In this document: in pieces, positions 1-12,500 of the stretch
Layout: each line of letters starts with the position of its first letter
How positions within the stretch are numbered: the stretch's first letter is position 1
DNA from: Apoda limacodes
Taxonomy: Eukaryota; Arthropoda; Insecta; Lepidoptera; Limacodidae
Assembly: GCA_946406115.1 (NCBI GenBank)
Contig: OX291547.1
Span: 10,669,001-10,733,000, forward strand
Direction of reading: 5' to 3'
Length of the DNA stretch: 64,000 nt
Position numbers and translations under genes: made by a program
The notes under the pieces: model-generated
Told to the model about the DNA's origin: nothing
What the model saw: only the letters and a program-made list of their open reading frames with translations
Database searches by the model: none

Positions 1-499
1 CAAACATTTGCAACTCTTCTTTATATACTAACCAGTGCACGATCTGCATCTCAATACGGTTGCTGTACTACTGTCCTAGATCAGGGTCATTGTCATATGA
101 ACGCATCTTCGCTCAGTAGATCAATGAACTACCAACTACGGTAGCACTCCAGATTGACAACAACTAAAACCACGGATTATGTTGGGGTAAGGTGCTCGCA
201 AAAAAAACGATTGTTATTAATTTTACCCATATGTAAGTATATAATATTGTGAGAGTTGCAAATTATTCATATATGTTTGTATATATGGGCTTCTGAACAG
301 ATGTGCCAAATTTTATAAGTGTATTTGTGATTGTATGTATGTAACAGTTAAAGGTTCATCGAAATCGGTTTAGTAATTTTTAAGATATGGACTGCTCAAT
401 GTGTACCGATTATAGAAAAACATGTTAACGGCGCGATTCTTTGCGGTACTTTGGTGTGTTTGCTACCCGATATCTTCACCGATTTGTTAGCCGAGCTAT

Positions 500-655
500 A
501 CTAACGTGACAAACAAGCTGGCGGCCCTCGTGATGTTAAGCGGTCACCGTAGCATATGGGCGTCTGCACGCCACCAGGGGCATCCACATCGTTGTGCATT
601 AGTGACCATTTAAAAATCGAATAACTTACTTCTTGAAGAACCTCATCCTTTTTTT
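500..655 (+). repeat. Interspersed repeat, 'ggcaaacaagc...aagcggtcaccgt' family
   Basis: Contains the ordered blocks 'aaacaagctggcggcc', 'gttaagcggtcaccgtagc', 'atgggcgtctgcacg' and 'aataacttacttcttgaag'. The same order recurs at 2060-2175, 8890-9053 (reverse), 24490-24660 (reverse), 34215-34345 (partial), 52045-52095 (partial) and 55308-55432. No terminal inverted repeats or coding capacity seen. Very similar elements are widespread in Lepidoptera; I do not assign a class. Confidence 0.75.
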
Positions 656-852
656 AAGACATACCTATAGATATCTTTATCCAAGTAATAACTTAAAACT
701 GAAAATTAAATAAAAGGTTTAAATTTTTTTATATATATAAAAGGGTTGACTTCGAGGAGAAAAAATACTTAGATCAGTTATATATGAAAGTGTTTTTTTT
801 TGCTTTTAGTGGGTTTTGAAGGCGGTGTCAGTTTTTTATAATTTTTGTATTT

Positions 853-975
853 CAAATCAAATCAAATCAAACAATATTTATTCAAATAGGTTACTGACAA
901 CACTTTTGAATCGTCAATACAATGCAAACAATGTTAATTTCTGCGGAAAGGAGCTGACAAGAAGTTCTATTATAA
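853..975 (-). repeat. 3' end of a non-LTR retrotransposon or derived SINE
   Basis: On the minus strand this copy ends in a short repeat tail of the TTGAT type, seen on the plus strand as (AATCA)n at 853-872. A close copy lies at 6745-6865, sharing 'caatatttattcaaatagg', 'caatgttaatttctgc' and 'caagaagttctatt'. This layout is typical of target-primed retroelements with pentanucleotide tails. Confidence 0.6.
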
Positions 976-2059
976 GTAATAATACAATACTTTGATTATC
1001 AGCTAACAAGTAAACACTTAAGATGATACTCTTCGCGGCGCTTCGCAGCGAGCTTCATACAAACTAATTTTTCATTTGTTTTTGACATTTGTTAGCGTGC
1101 AACCTAATACTTTACCTTATAAACTAGTACTTAGAGATAAAATCTGGACTTATCTGTAGATTAATTTTGTGCCCCAGCTTGTCATGATTTCTGTTAGAAA
1201 GTAGTAACAAGTCTTTCATAAAAAAACATGTGCTACTAATTAACTTGTAAAGTGTTTCCCGGATGACTGACACAGGTTATGGACATGTTGATTAGCGTGG
1301 GAATGGTTTCCAATAAAGAAAATAAGTGCAGAGTTAGCTTCATTTTACAAAGCCTTTATTTAAAATTGAAATTAAAGGCTAATATTTAAAATATATATAC
1401 CTACAACGCAATATAAATATATATAGCATAGCTAGTTTTATAGGTACCTATCAGCTGACTTGACAGACATCGTTCTTCTTTGCCCTTCCCATTACAACGG
1501 CTGTATCATCCCACCCATCGCATCGCTCCCCCGCACTTTTTTTCTTTTTACTCGGCTACTAGGGGTCGTAGCATGGTGTTAAATACCTTAAAACCTTCCA
1601 CAAATATTGCGCTTTCAAATGCACAAAAGAGGCTATAATTTGTCTCTAGAAAGGCTATTTAAAGGCCTTAGGAGTCAAGCACAATCCAACGTCTGCCAGG
1701 TAAGCTAGTGTTATATATGTAGATAAACAAACACAATGTTTATAATCATAATGAGCCCCCGCTTATCAAAATGAACCTGTGCAGGTGTCATTCGGAAAAC
1801 ATTTAACGTGTTAATTAGTAGGTGGCATACATTTTTTATAGCTTTAACAGTTAAGTTTTGATAAGCGTGGGAACACAACAATAAAGCAAAATCTGACATA
1901 TATTAGAATAGCACACTGGTTCAGTACCGTGTGAATGCTTGCTATTGTTAGTTAAAATAAAGGTGAGGGCTCATATGGGATACGGAATGACGTCCATAAG
2001 TTATCAAAAGCTCAAGAACTGGCTTAGGAGATATCTTTTATTTTACTGCTTATTATTTT

Positions 2060-2175
2060 AATTTTTTTTATACCACTAAGTTGGCAAACACGCTTACGGT
2101 CCGTCTGATAGTCAGCGATCACCGTAGCCTATGGACGCTAGTAACAGTAGGGGTATCAATCACGCGTTGCCAAAT
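2060..2175 (+). repeat. Interspersed repeat, 'ggcaaacaagc' family
   Basis: Shares 'accactaagttggcaaac', 'gtccgtctgat', 'gatcaccgtagcctatgg' and 'cacgcgttgcc' with the other copies in the window (500, 8890, 24490 and 55308). Confidence 0.75.
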
Positions 2176-3594
2176 TTTGATTACCAAACCAAAGATGGTA
2201 ATTAAAGATGTATAGCATTTCATATGATGCCACTGTAGTCCAGACATACTGGATCAGAGGCAGTTTTGCGGCAGTAGGCTCACCGAAAATAATATTAAAC
2301 ATTAATTTTATTCCAATTTATAAATACTAAAGATTAAAAAAAAAATAATATATGTATATTAATTGAAATTAAAAACTCTGCATGTAAAATGCGGATAATT
2401 AAGAATATTTTTCTATGCGTTTAGCATTGTATAATTACCCTATATGAGGTTTTTTGGTTGCCTTGTTACTGATAATTCGATAATATATGACAACGGCACG
2501 GTCTCGGTAAGTTATATGAACCCTTTGAAAGTCGTCAATCATCTATTAATTCCTAAAATTAGATACTTTTCACCTGACTTTTCTGGTTTAAAGTAAAGTT
2601 CGGCATAGACAGTTGTTGTCCTAACCATTTGACTTTTACAAAAATATTTCCGCTACTAGATTCACGATTATTTTTTAAAAAACCACATTCACTCTTTAAA
2701 AAACACTCTTATGCTGATAAAAATTCCATTTTCTTTTAAATATTTTTTTATATTATTTGCGTTCGGAAACATTTACCTATACATGAGATTGTTATTTAAA
2801 ATAAATCATGGTAATTTTAAAGCAAACGATATCAATTTTTACTAACAATTAGAAATATTAAGTAGGTACTAACGTTAGAAACGAAACAGAGCAGTTTATG
2901 ATTTTTGACCATTTTAGCACGAAAAGGTTTGGTGTTCAAAAACTCGCAGCAAATTTGATAGGGGTTTGACGGAATATTTTAAGCTTGATTAAATTAAAAA
3001 GCATATTAAATCAACGTACGTATTAAGAAATGAATTTCCAATATTAATTTGTCGACAGTTTAAAATTTTATTCAGTAAATTACTAAATATTCAATTTGAA
3101 AATTGGTGTCATAAAATAGTTTTGTAATAGATCTCAATATATTCAATATTGTATTAATATAACGATAACGTTAGTAACTAACAAAGATTTTTTTGTTAGA
3201 ATTCTAGTCATTAAAAAAAGGAAAGTTAAAAATAAGCTTCCTTCAAATCAATTTATTTATTTATTTTAATCACATACGAACACAACTGATGTAAATGCAG
3301 CAATGATCAACTACCATTTTGTTTATTTCGTAAGAAGTCATTGAACTCGAACATGTTTTTTAACAAACGAAAATGCAACCGGAGACGAACTTTGTCCTGA
3401 CTACTTTCTCCGAAGAGAAAGTGGTCGTGTACGTCGCTGGCTCAAAATGTTTATAGGTGCCGCCGACCTCAACGTACTGACGCCAGCCTTAATAGGTATA
3501 TGCAGTAATGACAACAGAAATAAGTACATATACCTGTCATTAATTTTAAACTTAACTTTTTTTTAGTGTAAACTAAACTTATTATTGTGATGTT

Positions 3595-3850
3595 AGGTAA
3601 CGTCACGCGTGGTCACTACGTGGATAGGTGACCGACTAGTAGTACATTTTTTTGAACCTCTCCGTGTTTCGGAGGGCACGTACAACTGTCGGTTATATGT
3701 CAGGAGTCATGAAGCCAAATCTGAGGCCTTATGGTAAGCTTGACAGGCCACTAGCTCGACATCGTACGTAAGCCTGCATTAGGCCAGCGTGGTGGAGTAT
3801 GACCCAAGCCTCCTTCTTTAAAGAGAGGCTGAACGGCTGAAGCTAATTAC
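3595..3850 (+). repeat. SINE-like retroposon copy
   Basis: Contains 'ctccgtgtttcggagggcac' and, near its 3' part, 'taggccagcgtggtggagta' followed by 'tgacccaagcctcc', a 3' module shared by several lepidopteran SINEs. The copy at 32465-32700 carries the similar 'tgtggactatggcccaaat'. No coding capacity. Confidence 0.55.
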
Positions 3851-4343
3851 TTTATCAACTCAAATTTTGTAAAACAAATGATTAAGTACGAGTATGGTAG
3901 TAATGTTAAAAATATGATGAAACATGTTATTATGAAATACCTATGCGTATTCATAAAATAATTTTTTGCTAAGAAGTATTTGCATAAACACAGAAATTTA
4001 AACTGACTCGAGCTTAATGTTAGTTTATTAATCAGATGTATTTGGTAAAAAACTCTTATTTGAAAACTTATCACTCAGATACTAGTTAACCCTCTGGATA
4101 ACAAATTGTCGAAATTTAAAAAAAAAAAACTGTCTATGTTCAACTACTAAATTTTTGAATGATTCAGTAAAATATGGGGTACAATAAAGTTTTTAAGTGG
4201 CAATCATTAGTAACATACGTATATAACCAGTATTAATTAATAGTTTTTAATATCATATTCACCTTGTACAATCATAAATTCCAGAGCCCACCAACCAGAT
4301 AAAAAATCACATAGGATATCAGTTTAAGTTCGAAAACTACAGG

Positions 4344-6591
4344 AATGATCAGTCACTTTTGTATAAATACCATTGATTAAATGTTCAGTTACTTTTGTAT
4401 AAATAACATTGATTAAATGATCAGTCACTTTTGAATAAATAGCATTTATTAAATGATCAGTCACTTTTGTATAAATAGCATTAATTAAATGATCAGTTAG
4501 TTTTGTATAAATAGCATTGATTAAATGATCAGTCATTTTTGTATAAATAGCATTAATATAATGATGTTACTTTTGTATAAATAGCATTAATTAAATTATC
4601 AGTCACTTTTGTATAAATATCATTCATTAAATGATCATTCACTTTTGAATAAATAGCATTGATTAAATGATCATTCACTTTTGTATAAATAGCATTAATT
4701 AAATGATCAGTTAGTTTTGTATAAATAGCATTCAGAAAATGATCACTTTTGAATAAATAGCATTGATTAAATGATCATTCACTTTTGTATAAATATCAAT
4801 AATTAAATGATCAGTCACTTTTGTATAAATATCATTCATTAAATGATCATTCACTTTTGAATAAATAGCATTGATTAAATGATCATTCACTTTTGTATGA
4901 ATATCATTGATTAAATGATCATTCACTTTTGTATAAATAACATTGATTAAATGTTCAGTTACTTTTGTATAAATAACATTGATTAAATGATCAGTCACTT
5001 TTGAATAAATAGCATTTATTAAATGATCACTCACTTTTGTATAAATAGCATTGATTAAATGATCATTCACTTTTGAATAAATAGCATTGTTTAAATGATC
5101 AGTCGATTTTGTATAATTAGCATTAATTAAATGGTCAGTCAGTTTTGTATAAATAGCATTGATTAAATAACCAGTAATTTTTGTATAAATAGCATTAATA
5201 AAATGATGTTACTTTTGTATAAATAGATTGATTAAATGATCATTCACTTTTGTATAAATAAAATTGATTAAATGTTCAGTTACTTTTGTATAAATAACAT
5301 TGATTAAATGATCAGTCACTTTTGAATAAATAGCATTTATTAAATGATCAGTCACTTTTGTATAAATAGCATTAATTAAATGATCAGTCAGTTTTGTATT
5401 AATAGCATTTATTAAATAACCAGTAATTTTTGTATAAATAGCATTAATAAAATGATGTTACTTTTGTATAAATAGATTGATTAAATGATCAGTCACTTTT
5501 GTATAAATATCATTCATTAAATGATCAATCACTTTTGAATAAATAGCATTGATTAAATGATCATTCACTTTTGTATGAATATCGTTGATTAAATGATCAT
5601 TCACTTTTGTATGAATATCGTTGATTAAATTATCATTCACTTTTGCATAAATAGCATTAATTAAATGATCAGTCACTTTTGTATAAATATCATTGTTTAA
5701 ATGATCATTCACTTTTGTATAAATATCATTTATTAAATGATCATTTATTTTTGCATAAAAAGCATTGATTAAATGATCAGTCACTTTAGTATAAATAACA
5801 TTGATTAAATGATCAGTTACTTTTGTATAAATAACATTGATTAAATGATCAGTCATTTTTTAATAAATAGCATTGATTAAATGATCAGTCACTTTAGTAT
5901 AAATTACATTGATTAAATGATCAGTTACTTTTGTATAAATAACATTGATTAAATGATAAGTCATTTTTGAATAAATAGCATTAATTAAATGATCAGTCAC
6001 TTTTGTATAAATATCATTCATTAAATGATCATTCACTTTTGAATAAATAGCATTGATTAAATGATCATTCACTTTTGAATAAATAGCATTGATTAAATGA
6101 TCATTCACTTTTGTATAAATAACATTGATTAAATGATCATTCGCTTTTGAATAGATAGCATTCATTGAATGATCATTCACTTTTGAATAAATAGCATTGA
6201 TTAAATGATCATTCACTTTTGTATGAATATCATTGATTAAATGATCATTCACTTTTGAATTAATAGCATTGTTTAAATGATCATTCACTTTTGTATAAAT
6301 ATCATTAATTAAATGATCATTTATTTTTGCATAAAAAGCATTGATTAAATGATCAGTCACTTTAGTATAAATAACATTGATTAAATGATTAGTCACTTTT
6401 GCATAAATAGCATTAATAAAATGATCAGTCACTTTTGTATCAATATCATTTATTAAATGATCATTCACTTTTGAATAAACAGCATTGATTAAATGATCAT
6501 TCACTTTTGAATAAATAGCATTGATTAAATGATCATTCACTTTTGTATAAATAGCATTTATTAAATGATCAGTCACTTTTGCACTGGTCAA
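4344..6591. repeat. 36-bp tandem minisatellite, about 62 copies
   Basis: The unit is 36 bp and its copies abut without spacers. A conserved core 'aaatgatcattcacttttg' is followed by 'aataaatagcattgatt', with point variants (cagtcac/cattcac, gtataaat/gaataaat, gcatt/tcatt). Because 36 is a multiple of three and the minus-strand frame has no stop, the array gives minus-strand ORFs of up to 243 codons made of a 12-residue unit (NDHLINAIYTKV). One-base and larger indels break the array into separate ORFs (4324-4536, 4732-5070, 5458-5856, 5860-6591). I see no splice sites, promoter or unique flanking coding sequence, so I read it as a satellite and not a gene. Confidence 0.95.
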
Positions 6592-8255
6592 TTTAATTCG
6601 GTATCAGTGTGCGAAAAATCAAGAGAGTAGTCAAATGTTTTGCCATTATCGTCATATTGAGGGAAATTATAGAAATTGCAAAGAACAACCGAGGTAGAAA
6701 CTATGTATATTTAAGACGGCTTTATATAAAAATATAGGGTCTATTCGAATTAAATCAAACAATATTTATTCAAATAGGTTTCTAAGAACACTTTTAAATC
6801 GTCGATACAATGTAAACAATGTTAATTTCTGCCAAAAAAGATGGCAAGAAGTTCTATTTCAAGTAATATATATATCAATATCAATATATTATATATTGAT
6901 TGATATTCCTAACAAAAAACTATTACCTAGGTATATAGCTTTCTGGAGCCTACACCGTTTGATCAACCACCATGAAACTTGGCACATCGAAATGTTTTTT
7001 TTAAAGAGAAGGTCAATTTTGCTGTCACTCGCTACTAGATGGCGCTGCATCACATACAGCAGAATACCAGCTACTAGGCCAGCTAGTCTTATATAAAATA
7101 TGTATTTAACACTAGTAACAGTAAAAATATGTAATTAACGTTATTGACAAAAAAATTGTTGGACATAGTGACAAAAAACTACATGTTGGTAAGAAAATTA
7201 AAAATAAACTTAAACACACTTGATTACATATAAAAATATTGATAGTAAACTTTATAAAATATATTGTCTCATATATTATATATAAGTAATACACTTTAGG
7301 GGCTAAATACTGGCATTAAGCAATGCCGAGATATTTGTTATCATGTTCCCTTGTCATTAGAACAAAAAATACTACCAGTCATAAATATTTTTTCAGTTAT
7401 TTTTTTAAATTAAAGTTTTGCATTGTTTCTAGAAAATGAAAATTCATCTAAATTCAAAATCATATATATTTGGTAAAGTTTGTTTGATTGTTTTTTTTAT
7501 TTATTTGTTATAACTGAACGCCCACGCCGCGCCGATAACCGAATTTAGCGCGCGTAGAGCCCCGAACAAACTTTAGTATTTACATAGGTTTCCCTGAAGT
7601 ACTACAATACGAGGCACATTATAAAATGAGTGATTAGATTTTGAAAGGGAAGGTAACATGCGAGTAATGCCCCTAATGTCGTAGTAGTAATTGCTACTTG
7701 TCCTGAAGTACATTCTTGTGCATACCATATTTTTTACAGTATACTATAGTTTTCGTGGAAAATACATTTTTAGTGTTCATTTTTACTTAAATGAAAAGTG
7801 GTCTAACTTATTAGGGAATCAGAAAAGATTCGACGCAGCCCCTAACATACATAAAATGTTAATGCGTGCTACGTGACCAATTACCTGGCGGGCTGTATGT
7901 TTGTTTCCCATCTTAGTGATATATAATTCATATACATCTCTGTGAGCTCTATCTAACTTTGATTCAGAACCATTTTTAGGATATCATAACCGACCATTAT
8001 AACCGTGTTAAGATACATTATATAAATATTTGTAGACAAACAAATAAAAGACACGCAAAATTTTTATTTAAATAAAAATACAAAAAATATCCCAAGTTTT
8101 AAAAATAAATAATATATTGTTGTAAATGTAGGTTTTGAACAATGACATTTTAGAAAGAATTTAAGATTACACTTTCTAAATTGTCCGATTATACACCTGC
8201 TATCAATCAATTATAGACGTATTAATGCGCTTACGCAAGTGAAGTGCACTTCCTA
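6592..8255. other. Non-coding region between minisatellite and first gene
   Basis: Contains a second copy of the TTGAT-tailed non-LTR 3' end (6745-6865), an AT-rich imperfect palindrome near 6870-6905, and otherwise AT-rich sequence without a supported ORF. Confidence 0.6.
6745..6865 (-). repeat. 3' end of a non-LTR retrotransposon, second copy
   Basis: Close relative of 853-975; shares the tail and the blocks 'tttattcaaataggtt', 'cgtcgatacaatg' and 'ggcaagaagttctatt'. Confidence 0.6.
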
Positions 8256-8260
8256 AACCA

Positions 8261-8267
8261 TATATAA
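8261..8267 (+). promoter_or_regulatory. Probable TATA box of first DUF4773-like gene
   Basis: TATATAA lies about 25-30 bp upstream of an initiator-like 'cttcatc'. It precedes a stretch that ends in a good splice donor (GAG|GTGAGT at 8614), fitting a core promoter driving a 5' untranslated exon. Inferred from position and motif only. Confidence 0.4.
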
Positions 8268-8289
8268 CCGCGCTTCAACATATCTTCAT

Positions 8290-8613
8290 CCGCATGACAC
8301 TGAATCCTACATTAACCACGAAGTCTCGCTTTCACCTCTCTTTAACGATTCCTTTTCGAGTAACAGAGAGGTCGGACTTTCTCGTCGCTGTTATACGTTG
8401 CTGCATTCTTCGATGTTCAAGTAGAAGTGGTTATATCGAATCAGTCTGTCTGTTTGTTACATCGGTGTTGTATGTTTTAAGGTTTTGGAAGTGGAATCTG
8501 TAGTTTGTTTTAATTGGTTGTGGACTTCTGCTGAGGTGTGACCCCGGTTGAAATTATTTTTTTTTGAAGTTGATTAAGGCGATAAGTTTTTATTGAGCAG
8601 TGATAAGATTGAG
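8290..8613 (+). other. Probable 5' untranslated exon of first DUF4773-like gene
   Basis: Starts about 25-30 bp past the TATA box and ends at a consensus donor GAG|GTGAGT (GT at 8614). The next acceptor (tttcag, 9501-9506) opens the exon holding the start codon, 18 bases downstream of the splice. No transcript data, so the exon is inferred. Confidence 0.4.
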
Positions 8614-8889
8614 GTGAGTTTGCAGTGCTACCTACTACTACTTTTACTCAATATTTAATTTTTATATGTGTGTTAGTTTATTTAGTATAGTTACAAATTG
8701 GAGTAAAAAGTAATTTATATTCTAATCAAAATGTCGCAAAATCTATGCTTTCGAATAAAAGACTTCAACGCGCAAACAAAAAAACAATTATAACTAAAGT
8801 TACAATAAATAAATAAAGGATTACCTATCGAATAATGATAACATTATTGGGTTGTGGAATGAGCTCCCTGCCTAGGTTTTCTCTAAGAA

Positions 8890-9053
8890 CTACAATATGG
8901 GGTTCTTCAAGAAAGAAGTTATTAGATTATTGAAGGGTTGGCAACACGCAAGTGATACCCCTTGTGTTACAAGTGTCCATAGGCCGCGATGACCGCTTAC
9001 CATCAGGCGGATCGTAAGCTTGTTTGCCACCTTAGTGGTATAAAAAAATTGCT
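8890..9053 (-). repeat. Interspersed repeat, 'ggcaaacaagc' family (reverse)
   Basis: Reverse-orientation copy: plus-strand blocks 'aagaaagaagttattagatt', 'ggcaacacgcaagtgatacc', 'accgcttaccatcaggcgga' and 'aagcttgtttgccacc' are the reverse complement of the family order. Lies in the putative 5' intron of the first gene. Confidence 0.75.
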
Positions 9054-9524
9054 TTAAGTTTCGTACCGCATTACCTTCGAGTCCAATATAATAAGAATTA
9101 TTGTTTATATCTAAATAACATATTAACCAATTTTGATTAAAAGTAGGTGTATACATATTCTATTAGATTTGTAGCCCTCACTATTGATAACTTAGATAAT
9201 GAAAAAATTAACTTTAGAAGCTAATAACCTAAGAAACTTAAGAGAAAAAGTTACTAAATAATCTTAAATACATTTCTATATAATTACCCCCCACAAAGTT
9301 ATCTGTGCGGTATTGTGAACAACTATTATGCCAAAAAACAATTCGGAATTCGTCAAACAGTTTAAAAAGACTGTAGTAGACAGACAGACACCAAGATATC
9401 ACTTAATATAAGTTGCAGTATTAGTTAGCTTGTTAGTGGTATTAAAAAAAAACACTAAAAATTTCTTCTGATTTTTGAATTTACAAAACTAATTTATTTA
9501 TTTCAGACTGGGTTAGTCTTCAAA

Positions 9525-12500
9525 ATGAAGCTCTCCCTGGTCTTCGAGCTTTTACTGTTTTTCGTGCTACTGGCTTTCGCCGCTTCAAAGAATGTCAGTA
9601 AGTAAATACATTTATTCGTAACACAAACACACTTGACTAGTTTTCTTTCATATACGAGACTGGAAAGTTTAAAACCAAGCGGTCATTCATCCTTACTTTT
9701 ACACGCCTTCATTTACAATTATTACATGAAAAATACAGTACGCTGTTCATCATGACATTGGATAATCCTATGTTACGAAATATCCATTAGTTGAATTTGC
9801 TAAGAAAAACTTTCACTTACTTACATTATAGTAGTAAGCTAGCAGACGCTTGTGGCTTCACTCGCGTTGCTTTTGATACGCGTGATTCCAACAAAAACAA
9901 TGACGCCTAAAATTATTTTCTTTACACAATACACATAAGTTGCCAGTCCTAGTAATTAATATTTTAAGAAAAGTTTTTACAAAAACGTCTAAAGACACAC
10001 ATGTAGGTAATTCAACAGTTGTTTTGTTACTTTTTGGATAGAAAAAAGAAAACTGATCCAGGCTTAAATCAATCATTATATTTTAAAATGTTATTGTATA
10101 GACATAAAATGTTTATGTCTTATTTTCAAAATTAAATTTTGTAATTTACATTAACCTTAGAGTCAAAGTCACTAGCAGAACAAATGGGTATTGTAAACAA
10201 GTTAATATTTTTTCAATTATAGAAAAAACAAGCCATGTGAAAGATCTAAGGAACCGAGCGGAGGATACCAATCCAGTTGAAGACAACAGCATCAATAAGT
10301 ATTGTAAATGCGCTGAAGCTTTCTGTAACTGCTGCAGAGATTTCCGGGTCCCCGTGGTCAATCTACAGGGTCCAGGTAAATAAATTTAACACCATTCCAA
10401 AAAATTTACGATAAAATTGTATAAATATCTAGAATCAGGTATGTATAATTCAAAGTCGTTTAAAATGAAATTTGTAATTGTTGGGTCAAATAGATAATCA
10501 TAAAATACCATTGCACCCATCGTAGTACTGTTTTTTCTTTACTTCTTTTAATTCTTAGAGCGAATTTTTAACTATTACTATCTCATTTGAGTAAATTTGA
10601 GCCTTTTTTTTCCGAAAGGACTATTACATATATATGAGCCAATCTTAAAACTGAAGTGGGCCGCAGCCATGCATAGAGGGCCGCGTGCATAGAGTAATGT
10701 CAATTCGTGTTATTTAAGATTTTTTTAAATCAATCCAAAAGCTTTAGAGTCCCACATTTATTTATTTATAAAATAAGCAATCAAGAAACATTCACTCTTT
10801 TTACCCGACTGCGGCAAAGCCCAAAAGGAGGGTATATGTTTTTGACCTGCATGTTCCCTCGTAACTACTTAAAGGCTAAACCGATTTTAATAAACTATAC
10901 GTGGTTAGATTATTTTTAACCACTAGAGTGTCATAGGCTATATTAAAATTATTGAAAATCAAAATGGCGGATTTTTGGCGCCCAATTTTGGGTTTGCGGG
11001 AAGTAAACTCTGGCAGAGATACGTAAGTTCTATAATCATATTATGTTATAAAGCTCCAAATCTTTCCTCAATTAGAAAAAAATACTTGCTCTCTTCTCTG
11101 TATAAATTGCACCCATTAACCAATCGATTTCTGTCAAAAAAAATCGATCTCAATAAAGTTTTAGAATTAAAACTGCCAAGTTTAACAAGAAATTAAAATC
11201 ACAAAGACATCATTTTTATACGTATTGTGTATTTCTTTACAGGATGCGCTTCGTTAATGTATTTGAATGGCGATAAGATGGCTGTGTCGCTGAGCTTTGG
11301 GAACAAAGTCATCGCTAACCGCACACTTTCCAGTAAGTTTTTATGTCTTTGCTTAATTGATCCTTATGACCCTTTTGACCAATTTCATAAAATACGGGTT
11401 GTTTTTTTTTGCATTACTCAAGTTTGATTCCTGACTCAAACAGGTTAATACAGAAATCTTTTTAGAAAAAAATTTAGAAAATAAGGAGTCTTTTTGCAAA
11501 ATAATTGGCCTTTATCAATATTTATGGTATAAGTAGTAAGTAACAGTGTGAGTTCACTGTATTAATTTTAGTGTACAGGATGGAAAAGGAAGGCCGTAGT
11601 TGGAGGAAAGGTAACATAAATATTGATAAAGGCAATTTTTTTTAAAGGAAATATTCCTTAATTTTCTTAAATAAATTAAACTGCATTCAAAGGTTTTTAT
11701 ATAAACCTGGAACTATACATACATTCAAATAATTGAAAGTTATAGTTTTAAATATATATTTTCACTGTGATTAACTAATAAGAATTTAAACGGAAAGCCA
11801 CTGGATGTCAGCGGCTTAAACCCATCTGCCCCAGCCTATATCCAGAAATGCACTTCTTGCTGCTTGTATATATTGTATCATAAAATTAAAGATTATTTTT
11901 TCTGTACAGGTCGAAAAGCCAGTCCAGTGTGCATGCCTCTGCCGGGGGGTATATCAAAATTCTGTGGTCGCGTGTACAATATCGGTAGAGCTGGAGAAGA
12001 TTTTCGAGCATGTCTCGGCTTAGAGCTACAAGCAAAACGTAAAGTTGAAGCAGCAGTGCGTGTTTCCTGCTTTAAATTTGGACCTAGAGGTGTTATTTTG
12101 GAGCCAGCTGATCCATTACCTCTAGTACCTAAAGATGAAAATGATGACGAAGATGAAGATGATGATGATGACGATGATGACTTTGGATTTGGGGATGACG
12201 ACGACGATGATGATGATGACGATGATGACGATGAAGACGATGAAGAAGATGATGGTTAGTTACACCAAATACTAAGTAGATCTTAAGTTTTAACTATACA
12301 TATATGCAATTCTTGATATTTCTCATACTGAGCCTTTCGACCTAAACTCAAAAATAAAAATGGCATAATTTTTTAGCAGGCAACAGGCCTGCAACACAAT
12401 TCAATTTTACAAACAGTAACAATATTTATTAGTTTCTTTAAAAGTTTTTCTCTTTATAGTTTCTATCTACCCTTCCCTACAGCTATCTTTATGGTAAAAA

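Larger units (their letters stand above)
1..4343. other. Repeat-rich non-coding DNA, no gene supported
   Basis: No ORF here has exon-like splice borders or a recognisable domain. The stretch holds two copies of the 'ggcaaacaagc' interspersed family (about 500-655 and 2060-2175), a non-LTR 3' end (853-975), and a SINE-like copy at about 3595-3850. The rest is AT-rich sequence in which I see nothing further. Confidence 0.7.

Noticed and set aside
4324..6591. Minus-strand ORFs of up to 243 codons as a repeat-containing protein gene
   Set aside because: They are the translation of a 36-bp satellite. Frame is broken several times, and there is no unique sequence, signal, or splice structure.
4344..6591. 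CRISPR-like array because of the 36-bp periodicity
   Set aside because: The repeats abut without spacers, and the genome is eukaryotic.
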